A DNA stretch of 64,000 nucleotides from Amblyomma americanum (lineage: Eukaryota; Arthropoda; Arachnida; Ixodida; Ixodidae). Under the pieces are notes generated by a model, which did not search any database, was not told the DNA's origin, and was given only the letters and a program-made list of their open reading frames with translations. The stretch is from the NCBI RefSeq assembly GCF_052857255.1, contig NC_135498.1:84902639-84966638 (forward strand), given 5' to 3'. The position numbers were made by a program, and so were the translations under genes. Each line of letters begins with the position of its first letter. Positions within the stretch are counted from its first letter, which is position 1. Shown here one piece after another: positions 55,793 through 64,000 of this stretch.

Positions 55793-57109
55793 ATGGCTCC
55801 TTCGGACCTGTCTTTTCAAAAGAAAGTCAAGCAAGCTTTCATTTTCCAATGGAATGCTCGTGGACTCCAGTCCCGGATTTCCGATTTACGGCACTACGTC
55901 TACGAGAATCACTTCCCCATTCTTGTGGTTTGTGAACCGAAGACCCCGGCAATTTTGCGGACATCCGATCACGAGGTATTTGCATCACCCACGCGAAACA
56001 GATCCAGCAAAGTCATCGTCTATATTCGACGTGAACTTACATATGTGCAACATTCAGTTCCTCCGACCGAAGACAATCAGTACGTTTGCCTAACAGAGAA
56101 GAGCCGAGACCTGACGTTTACGTTACTGGTGGTGTACGTGGCGCCATCGAGTCGTTACGAAGCCAGAAGGTTGAGTGGTTTGATGGAAGCTACACCTGCT
56201 CCGTGGGTCATTATGGATGACTTCAATGCTCATCACACCATGTGGGGAGGTGTTAAGATGGACGTTAGGGGAAGACAGCTTGTGTCCTTCGCCTCTGACC
56301 ATGACCTCCATTGTCTTAAAGATGGAAGCCCGACCTATATTCGAGGGGTGACTTATAGCAGCTGCTTGGATTTGACTTTCGTTTCACAGTGCCTTACCAA
56401 CAGCGTCCGGTGGTTTTCGGATGCAGAAACACATGGCAGCGGCCATATCCCAACCTATCTGACTTTTAATGCCCATTCTAAATTTTCCCCAGCCACGTGT
56501 AGGCAGCGCATTGACTGGACAGTTTTTAAATTACTTATGGAGGCTGCTTGCACAGAGGGCTTCTCTACCGGTCTTGAAAAAAAAATTAAAGAAGCCATGG
56601 AACACGCCACCTGCCCCTTTAACCCTGTCGCTAAATACACCGATTTTGACTTCGAATTGCAGCGACTACGATCACAATGGCGCAGGGCAGAGCGCAGATA
56701 CCGACGCACAAAGTTGCGCCTAGATCTAAGAGATGCTAGGCGCATACAGATGAAGATTCAGCGCAGACTTCAGGCACTACAAACAGAACGGTGGAGGACA
56801 TTTTGCCAAACACTTGATCCACGGAAGCCTTTGTCACGCGTTTGGAGCGTAATTCGGGGTCTTCGCACGTCCCCTGAACAGCTCTGCCCGTTCAAATCCG
56901 TAGCGCTCCACCAAAGGCGCAGTGTGGTTAAGCTAGCCGAAGATTTCTGCGCAGGAATAACAGGCCCTCCGAATTCAGGCGCAACGCTGCACTGCAACAA
57001 TGTTCCACCTTCAAGAGATTCTCGGATGGATGCGCTATTCTCCATGGAAGAACTTGATGCTGCGCGTGCTTGTTGTAGAAGGTCATCATCACAGGGCCCG
57101 ATAGTGTGA
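55793..57109 (+). pseudogene. LINE ORF2, endonuclease and linker
   Basis: Starts MAPSDLSFQKKVKQAFIFQW, then NARGLQSRISDLRHYV (the N site), VVCEPKTP (catalytic Glu), VIMDDFNAHHTMWGG (the D-x-N motif; usually GDFNAHH), and a closing SGHIPTYL in the SDH position (normally an SDH; here SGH). The linker has many Arg and ends at LCPFKSVALHQRR and a FSMEELDAA segment. The frame is lost by one base at about 57085-57095, where SSSQGP should continue into PDSVTYSAI. The altered SDH residue may weaken nicking. Confidence 0.85.
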
Positions 57110-58507
57110 CGTACTCCGCAATTGCCAACCTTGGCCAAGAAGCTCGACAGGATCTTTCGGACACTTACAACAAGTCATGGACTGCTGGCATAGTTCCTCA
57201 TGATTGGAAGACCAGTCGTCTGGTTCCACTTCTGAAACCAGGGAAATCACCGCTCGACCTTTCGTCATACCGTCCAATTGCACTCGCCAGCTGCGTCGGC
57301 AAAGTCACGAAAAGAATGCTGCTCACACGCGTTGAATGGTACTTGGAGCAATATCAGATTTATTCAACTTTCATGTCTGCGTTCCGACGGGGCCGCTCAT
57401 CTATCGACAACGTGGTTGACCTTGCAACGTCGGTGCAACACAGCAAAAGTTTCAAAAGATTGACCGTGGCATTGTTTTTGGATATCAAGGGCGCGTACGA
57501 CAACGTAACGCATCAGGCCATTTTGGACGCAATGGAAGCTTCTGAAATCAGAGGCCGCACGTTCAGCTGGATACGCAGCAATTTATCAGAGAGGTCGTTT
57601 TTTGTCCTGGCTGCGGACGGACCAACGTCCCCTACAGCGAAATTCGCGCGGAGTCCCTCAGGGTGGGGTGCTGAGTTCAGTTCTCTTCAACCTTGCTCTT
57701 ATCGGCCTGGTCGACGTATTGCCTCAATCTGCTCAGATCTCTGTATATGCAGATATCTGTATTTTGGCATCAGGGGTGACCCGTCCTCAAGTTCGTGCAA
57801 GACTTCAAAAGGCGGCATCGATATTGACATCTTATCTTCGATTGCAGGGCCTGAACATTTCGACCGAAAAGTGTTCACTTGTGGCGCTCACACGCAAAAT
57901 AATGTCACGCTACACCATTCGCATTAATGGTGAAGCCATTCCCTATGAGAGAAGCCACAGATTCCTAGGTGTTGTCATCGACAGGAACCTCTCGTGGAGT
58001 CCACATGTCTACGACATGAGAAAGAAACTAATTGCGATTGTCCACGTCCTCCCCTTCTTTGGGGAAAAGTCCTGGGGCGCATCAGTGGTCTCTATGCTGC
58101 AACTGTACCGTTCCGTATTTCTGGGCTACATGCGGTACAGTCTTCCGATATTCAGTTCCATTAGAAAGACAAATATCAAGACTCTTCAAAGTGTGCAAGC
58201 GCAAGCTCTCCGTATCTGTCTTGGACTGCATAAATGTGCATCAACAGCAGCAACTGTTCTTGTTGCCCGGGAACATCCTGTTACTACCTACATTGCTGTT
58301 GACAGCATGAGAACACATATTCGGCACCTCACTCGGATTCCCTGTCAGCACCTCGCAACACTGCCAATAATTAGGCCGCGTACTGCATTCGCCAAAGTCA
58401 TTGAAGCTCATCGCGCATATCTTCCATTGGAGTTCACCCCTGCGTCAAGACCGTGCTCACCCTTATGGAGTCTTCATGAACCTCGGGTTCACCTCTTTGT
58501 TGCTTAG
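57100..58507 (+). pseudogene. LINE ORF2, reverse transcriptase with defective YADD
   Basis: The first segment (to about 57650) carries WKTSRLVPLLKPGK, YRPIALASCVGK and ALFLDIKGAYDNV. A second frameshift near 57630-57655 moves to SRGVPQGGVLSSVLFNLAL and then ISVYADICIL: the catalytic motif expected as YADD lacks one Asp codon. The thumb follows (FLGVVIDRNLSWSPHV, LRYSLPI-like MRYSLPIFS, STAATVLVAREHPVTTYI). The frame ends at HEPRVHLFVA just where other members enter the RNase H region. Loss of a catalytic Asp and of RNase H make it inactive. Confidence 0.85.
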
Positions 58508-58521
58508 CTTTTCGTGTCATG

Positions 58522-58795
58522 TTCTCTGAGCTATGTGCTCCGAATTGAGTGTATGCACTTGGTTTCTTGCTTATGCGCGTTGATTTGGCACTGTTCTCTT
58601 AATATTGGTAGATAGGTCATGAAAATAAAACAATGCATCATTGTAATAAATACCATGTTGAAAAAAAAGGGATAGCCTACTACTCTGGAGCAGTGACCAG
58701 CGATGTTGACATGTTCTCTGCGCCGCGGGTCCGAATGCCAGTCGCGGTGGATTTATTATTTATTGATTTATTTATATTTTCACTCGGTTACACCA
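58522..58795 (+). repeat. Duplicated block SD5, second copy, left part
   Basis: Matches 26390-26600: gcatcattgtaataaatacc, ctggagcagtgaccagcg and tggatttattatttattgat in the same order. Continues at 60445 after an insertion of about 1.65 kb. Confidence 0.75.
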
Positions 58796-58975
58796 TGTGC
58801 GACGCGGCTCAACCAACTAAAGGGCGCTCAGAGCTGGGACAAATTTACTATATGCACACTGGACCACTTACGCACATCAGCTTCTTGTTTACCAATATTC
58901 GCTTCATATTCATAGGTACACAAGTTGAAACTGCATCCTACATTAAGAGTATCGGTGAAAATACTCATCCAGAAT

Positions 58976-59004
58976 AAGAGAGAGAGAGAGAAAAAGAGAG
59001 AAAA
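58976..59004. repeat. (GA)n tract at a LINE 3' end
   Basis: A short GA-rich run directly next to a reverse-strand LINE end (aatctttattgaggtc, that is AATAAAGATT on the other strand). It is probably the simple-repeat tail of that LINE. Confidence 0.7.
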
Positions 59005-59750
59005 TCTTTATTGAGGTCTTTTTAAGAGATTGGCGGTTCGGTCTTCGTCTTCATCGCTGTCGACGCTTGACCTCTTTCAGCAAGGTTGGGCCCCTATTCC
59101 AGGGCTCCACTGAGCCAAGCTGCTTCGGTTGCGTGCTGCACTAGTGCCCTATGGGCAGGGAGCTCGCAGATGGTGAGCAGGATCTTCCATTGCTCCGCAC
59201 TCGAGGTTTTGTGATGGTGGAATGCGTAGTTGCCTTTGCACTCCCAGGTGATATGGTATAGCGTGGGGGTTGGCCCGCACCACGGGCATGTGTCCCTGAA
59301 TTGTGTAGGATACATTTTGTGTAGGATGCGTAAGTTAAAGAAAGTTCCCGATTGCAGCCTCCGCCAACTGGCTGCTTCTTGCTGTGTTAGAGACTTATGC
59401 GGAGGAGAGTATCTAATCTTCCTTCCTCTGTGAAAATTCAATATCTCCGAATATCCGATCTGAACAGTATAGTGGTGACACAGGGTTTGCGGCTGCTCAG
59501 CTCGGTTCGTGATCTCGCGAGTTAATCTATCCGCCTTTTCGTTACCCTCTATTCCCGTCTGTGCTGGAATCCAGATTATCCAGTGGGTTGTGTTGTGTTT
59601 GAGATGCCCTACTTTACGAAGGATATTTAGGGCGGCTCTGCAGATTCTACCTTTCGTGTAGTTTCTGCATGCTTCTTTTGAGTCCGTAAGAATGTCCAGA
59701 ACAAACAACCCTATGAAAAAATATCGCCAAACTAGTGCCATATAGCGCCC
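58977..59750 (-). pseudogene. 5'-truncated LINE: RNase H and C-terminal zinc finger
   Basis: The reverse frame of 221 codons from 59759 starts in flanking DNA and then reads ILTDSKEACRNYTKGRICRAAL (RNase H Asp region), WIPAQTGIEGNEKADRLTREI (the His position of the usual HxGIxGNE is replaced by Gln-Thr) and a C-terminal CPWCGPTPTLYHITWEC zinc finger (C-x2-C-x7-H-x4-C). Such ends belong to I/R1-like LINEs. The 3' UTR runs to the (GA)n tract. The catalytic His loss suggests decay, although the frame is open. Confidence 0.8.
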
Positions 59751-59789
59751 TTTAACCAAACTACAGTCGAGCTTAAGTCACAAAGTTAA

Positions 59790-60430
59790 CAAGCGAGGAC
59801 AGCCTCAGGGTGCTCACCAACGTTTCTGCGGAGGACTTGTCTTCGTCTGAGCAAGGCGATCATCATTGGTGGGGTTTAGATAGGGTCACCACTCCGAGGC
59901 GGAAGGCCCGGTGCAGGTGAGGAGGGTGTGAAGTAGGAATGGTGTTAGTATCTTGTCCAGGCATTATGGCTGCTAAAGTTGGAGACCAGTTTACTTGCAA
60001 AATTGTGAAAAGCAAAAGGCGAGTTTGGTAGAACAGAATCCGGGTGCTTGGAGCATGTAAATATAGCGCGTGCTAGCTTTTAAGACTGTGTGTCCAACAG
60101 CAGCAGATGGTTTCTTATGACTGGATGAGTTGACCTGGAAAACTCGGATACTAATTAACATGGCAGAATGAAATACCGACAAAATTTAGAATACAGGAAA
60201 TACGTGAAAACGCGGGGGCGAGTTCAGAGAAAGCACGAAAGAAGGGGGGAGGGGTAGAAATGCTGAAGAAGAACGTTCCTGAGAAATGAAGCGATGAGAA
60301 GCAGGGCATGCATAAGCAAAAAATAAAATTGGACAGAGAGAGAGAAAAATGTTTCACTGAGGTGGGAGAGGACAGGTAGGATATTAAGCATAGGGTGAAA
60401 AAAAAGTTAAAGCTGTGGTATATATATGTG
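59790..60430 (+). repeat. Three-copy block SD6, copy 3
   Basis: Matches 39730-40260 and 38745-39140 (caccaacgtttctgcggagg, gacttgtcttcgtctgagc, gagttcagagaaagcac). It occupies the insertion inside block SD5 second copy. No coding evidence. Confidence 0.6.
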
Positions 60431-60444
60431 GTATGAAGTACTGG

Positions 60445-60650
60445 AAATGCTCTGACCACGTGCAAAACCTGTTTATAAAATTACGAAAGTACCGAAATGG
60501 AACTCAGATATTCTGTTTCCTCTAGATATGTTTGGTCCCTTCTGGTTGTAAGGTTCTTTAATTTGTGGAATAGGAATGCCTACCTGTATTTTCTGTCCCT
60601 TGCGAATTTGCAGACTTGACCAAAAGAGAAAGATTTTCTTGTTGTCCCCA
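60445..60650 (+). repeat. Duplicated block SD5, second copy, right part
   Basis: Matches 26610-26823 (ctctagatatgtt-ggtccct, ctggttgtaaggtt, gcgaatttgcaga, ttttcttgttgtccccaga). Completes the copy interrupted at 58795. Confidence 0.75.
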
Positions 60651-61003
60651 GAACCGAATTAGACTATATAAATAATCGAGGCTCTTCGTTCCGCAAAGCT
60701 GATATTGCTCACTGGAAAATGCAAGCAAAACAAATAAATAATGGAGCGTTTGTAACATTTCATGGAAATTAATGTGTGCGGTAATGAGGGGCCGGAGCTG
60801 CAAATCATCCCAAAATTATTCCTCATCGCACAAGCGGGCCTGGAGTCGAGCTGTTTAGGTGTGTGTAAAATATTAAAAACGAACTGTGAAATCTTAGAAA
60901 CGGTCTGAATCAGTTTTTAAATCATTTCTTTCTTATTCCAAACAAATATCTCGCGCATTATTCTACGCTATGAGGTGTCAAATTGGGCAAATAATGTTTT
61001 TTT
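60651..61003. other. No gene recognised
   Basis: A/T-rich DNA after block SD5 with no frame or repeat that I recognise. Confidence 0.3.
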
Positions 61004-61297
61004 ATGAAGTCTTATTCTCTATCGGTTAATGCCAAGCCCAGGTTAAACATAATACTTTCAACAGATCCACGGACAGCACGCGAAATAAAAGCCGCAATAA
61101 AGTCGAAAAAACAGAGCGAATCAGCAGCGAAAAATAAATGCAAATCCATTGCAGCATGGTTACTGCGGCCAAACCACTCGACTCGGCAAACGTGCAGGGT
61201 GGCAACAGAGTTTGAAGAGTCCGGTGAGATAAGATATGCGGCTGCGACTTTCGTCCTTGAAAGACTTAAAAACGAAATGGCGTTGGCACCTGCGTAG
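61004..61297 (+). CDS. Unrecognised 97-codon ORF
   Basis: Open from ATG at 61004 to a stop at 61295-61297. The product is basic (many Lys and Arg in the first half: TAREIKAAIKSKKQSESAA) with a second half RVATEFEESGEIRYAAATF. No domain, signal peptide or membrane segment is visible. It could be a piece of a transposase, which often have such Lys-rich and AAATF-like stretches, or chance. An AATAAA lies at 61456-61461. Codon evidence is weak; confidence is low. Confidence 0.25.
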   Translation: MKSYSLSVNAKPRLNIILSTDPRTAREIKAAIKSKKQSESAAKNKCKSIAAWLLRPNHSTRQTCRVATEFEESGEIRYAAATFVLERLKNEMALAPA

Positions 61298-62559
61298 CTT
61301 AAGAAACGGTGCCATAGGAGCGATGGGGTTTTCATTGTAATGCTTTAATGAAGGAAGGCTGCTTCATAGCAGGCAGTCGTCCTGATTTCAATACTTTTCT
61401 TGCCAAAGGAATTGCCCTAGTGCTTTCCTGTTACAGCGTTAACTTCTTTTAAAAAATAAAAGTAGCAACAGTGTCCTACATTTTACCAGTGCACATAGAA
61501 GTTGAATTTGGTGCCTATACGTTTCTTTATCTCATCCGCAGTTACGCTGGCATTTGAAATTCCTGAATGTTTCCTTTTTTTTCAGGTGCTGCACATTTGT
61601 GAATGCATGTTTTTTATTGTGCCTATTACGTACACTGTAGTATTTTAACTTCTTTGCGCCTAATCGTTTTCTTTAAACATATAATTTGTATATATTGTTT
61701 TATATCGCCTGCCTCTTTATTTACTTTGTGGTGCTTAAATTGGTGTTAATGATGTTCCTTGTAAATGATTTTACATTGACTCCTTCACCATGTAATACCC
61801 GCGGAAGAGGACCTTTAGGGTTGTGTCGTAGAAATAAATAACTAAATAAAAATTAGTTCGTTTGCTGACATCGACAAAATGCTTCTTCTTCGGGTCAAGC
61901 TTTCTAACACATCAGAGCTGACCGTGTACGAGTTGTAGGCGGATGCCGCACTCTAGCTTTTTCGTAGCTTTCTTATTAAAGACATAGAGAGAAGGAAGCG
62001 CGATCTCGCGGCGTCTATCCTCGAATCCGATGGTCGCAGATGCGGTTCTTCCCGACGGCGGAGTGCGTCAGCCGCCACCAACCGCCGCGGAGGTCTGCGT
62101 TCTCTTCACCGTGCCTGCACGTGAAATCAGAAAAATAAAATAGAAACACCGCCTAGCTTGTCGTACGGACGAGCCAACGCGCCATTCTCGCAACCGTAGG
62201 AGAGTGCGAGGATTCAAACATGCGCGGAAAAGGGCGCCGCAGATCTTCACGAGACCAGCGCCGGCTTGTAGAAAATTACATGGTGCTCAAAATATGACTC
62301 TCAGGAAGTTTATTAACCGCAAATTATGTACAGAGCACACAAATCATTATTGCTGGAAGTTTAGGCGGCCAACCGCAGATCCGTTAAAAGGATAAAAATA
62401 TATTTATACGCCTAATAAACTTTAATCAATTTCAAAGCGCTGGTTATTCAGAAACTTTGGCATGTATGAGTACACTGCTAATACAGGTTCGATCACACTC
62501 CTGGAATACTATATTCAAGAGAGTTTTTAAAGGGCACAAGAGTCCGAGTGGTTCAAAAC
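61298..62559. other. No gene recognised
   Basis: T-rich DNA to about 61850, then mixed sequence. Short frames on both strands around 62070-62400 have no domain. Confidence 0.3.
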
Positions 62560-63301
62560 CTTTCACGCAGCCGAATCCTGACAGCCGCAGGCACCATCTT
62601 GGAGCAGCCACCGTACACTATGAGTGTCGGCAGCCAGTCTGAGCACTTCCTCTGCTGCGATAATGTACCAGAGACTGATACCCGACTACATGTATTTGCC
62701 AGCACCACTTGCTTAGAGTTCCTAGCGAGAGCAGCACATCATTTATGGATGGGAACTTCGCTTTCACACCCCAGGGAGTCCTTGTTGTACCACCTGGAAA
62801 AAAGGGTTTTATCATTAGCTGAGGCCGTCATGACAAGGAAAAATCTAGAATCCTGCGAAGAGCTGTTGACGTCACTTCGGGACCAGTGCGATCCTCTTGG
62901 ACTGGCAGTGTACCCGTCCGTTGTAAATTGAGACTTCGAAAGGGCGACTATGAATTCAGTGAGAGCATTCTTTTGAGAATGCGTTACAATAAAGGCATGT
63001 TTCTTCCATCTCTGCCTGGCTCAAAATTGCAGAGCTCAATATTATAATCCTTTACAGGCAATGCCAAGCATTTCGTACCTTCATGTAAATGCTGCATGCT
63101 CTTGCTTTCCTGCCGATTGCAGGTGTGGAGGATGGAACGCCAGTATTGAAAGGCCTAATGACAGAAGCGCCCCCGGAAAAAGTGGACTACTTTGATACCT
63201 CATATGTTCCCATTTCCTACAGGCGAATAAGCAGAGTTAGCATGTCACTTTGCGACAGTCCCCATCTTACTTATCTCTCTGTAACGTGGAGCGTGACGTA
63301 G
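62560..63301 (+). pseudogene. Decayed MULE transposase, second copy
   Basis: Forward-strand relative of 27806-28633. Matches in order: MSVGSQSEHFLCCDNVPETD (MTSGSKLETFLCYENGTES), FASTTCLEFLA, LSLAEAVMTRKNLESCEEL (first catalytic Asp region lost: MGTSLSH), a TGA at 62929-62931, DFERATMNSVRAF (second Asp), CVTIKACFFHLC, which keeps the C-x-x-H motif that the other copy has lost, and RKSRVS-type relics to 63240. Several stops and frameshifts. The Glu position is not found. It is older or less constrained than its relative. Confidence 0.75.
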
Positions 63302-63524
63302 CAACACTTGTCGGAGGACACAGGACGCCTGTTTCTCACGTTACTTCGTTGTTCACCTGTATGTTTATTAGCTTGGATTGTCATTTCTTTTGAAGTCTTC
63401 ACAATTTTATCTCGCTACTCGGTCTTCTTTCACCCTGAAACTCATTTCCGTTCACTGACGTCGATTTGTTTCTGATTTTAGCTTATATCACCTTTATGGT
63501 TTTAGCTGTAAAAAAATAATATTG

Positions 63525-63823
63525 TTTTGAGGAATGGAAATGGCGCAGTAACTGTCTCGTATCTTGGTGGACACCGGAACTGCGCCGTAAGGAACATGAT
63601 AAAGGAGGGAGTGAAAGAAGAACGGAAAACAAACGTGCCGTATTGGTGGTCTCAGGAGAAATCTCGAAGCACCTGACAATTTTAACGTGCGCTTACATCA
63701 CACAGTACACGGGCGCCTTTTGTGTTTCTCCTCCATCGAAACACGGCCGCCGCGGTAGGGTTCGCACCGGGGTACTCCGGCTCGGTAGTCGAGGGTCTTA
63801 ATCACTGAGCCACCGCGGCGGGT
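63525..63823 (-). mobile_element. tRNA-derived SINE, full length
   Basis: Reverse-strand member of the family at 8937-9238, with a tRNA-like head (ggtggctcagtgattaag), degenerate B box (ggtgcgaacccta), gatgtaagcgcacgttaaaa and a ttacggcgcagttccggtgtc tail. Its head and tail vary from the consensus more than the other copies, so it is older. Confidence 0.8.
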
Positions 63824-64000
63824 TTTATCTCCCGTGTATTCATTTACTAGGGGATGCGTTCCTTCACATTGCTGTTAAGGCTTAGATTGCGTTTCTCCTT
63901 GGCAAACTGCAACGTATATCAAGCTACAGCGATTCAAACTGTCCGTACGGAAATGGATAAACCAATAACAGATGCGGGGCGTCCAAAAGAAAATGACGGC
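63824..64000. other. No gene recognised at the right edge
   Basis: Short remaining stretch with no recognisable feature. Confidence 0.3.

Larger units (their letters stand above)
54187..58507 (+). mobile_element. I/Jockey-like LINE, complete 5' end, 3' end lost
   Basis: The 5' UTR starts about 54187 with a T run. ORF1 (54385-55749) and ORF2 (55793-58507, two frameshifts) follow. The C-terminal RNase H, the rest of the 3' region and any poly-A tail are missing; similarity to duplicated block SD5 starts at about 58522. Loss of the 3' end with a retained 5' end is the opposite of ordinary LINE truncation and points to a later deletion. Confidence 0.85.

Overview
The window looks like accessory, repeat-dominated nuclear DNA of an arthropod, most likely a hard tick. 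This rests on spliced genes with GT-AG introns and AATAAA signals, on several families of tRNA-derived SINEs, on CR1/L2-, I-, and RTE-like LINE remnants, on two Gypsy retrotransposons with LTRs, on MULE transposase genes and on foldback/MITE-like elements. The species assignment is inference from repeat types, since no housekeeping gene or RNA gene is present.

The only non-transposon genes I can support are four copies of one small two-exon gene family, which I could not name. Copy A (407-2238) and copy D (42035-43708) are open; copy B (about 11148-11460) and copy C (20396-22073) are broken. All usable copies have a phase-1 intron of 1.1-1.3 kb, an N-terminal helical segment with an RRD-x-G-LxKxLMLxRL core, a lysine/arginine-rich nuclear-localisation-like stretch, and a C-terminal acidic, aromatic tail. 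The layout recalls SERTA-domain transcriptional co-regulators, but that is a hypothesis.

The family sits in old segmental duplications. 19835-23066 (copy C) matches 41525-44660 (copy D). 17353-18580 matches 52932-54186. A roughly 1.2-2 kb block occurs four times, twice in each orientation (24470-26230 and 44690-46800 forward; 36400-37620 and 50480-52620 reverse). 29880-30400 plus 36090-36400 matches 49310-50480 and partly 40730-41180. 26390-26830 matches 58522-58795 plus 60445-60650. Because paralogous copies serve as empty sites, many insertions can be dated relative to the duplications.

Layout: 1-2.3 kb foldback element and gene A; 2.4-2.7 kb SINE; 4.7-8.6 kb reverse-strand CR1/L2-like LINE; 8.9-11 kb SINEs; 11.1-11.9 kb pseudogene B; 13.0-16.2 kb Gypsy element 1 with an internal deletion joining reverse transcriptase to integrase; 17.3-19 kb duplicated block and a near-perfect hairpin; 19.8-26.2 kb copy C unit with RTE and SINE insertions; 27.8-28.6 kb MULE transposase; 29.9-37.6 kb duplicated unit split by Gypsy element 2 (30869-36084), itself split by a MITE; 38.7-41.2 kb low-complexity duplicated blocks; 41.5-46.8 kb copy D unit; 47.6-54.2 kb SINEs and duplicated blocks; 54.2-58.5 kb I-like LINE lacking its RNase H end; 59-59.7 kb RNase H fragment of another LINE; 61 kb an unrecognised 97-codon ORF; 62.5-63.8 kb decayed MULE and SINE. 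Nearly every element carries stops, frameshifts or catalytic losses.
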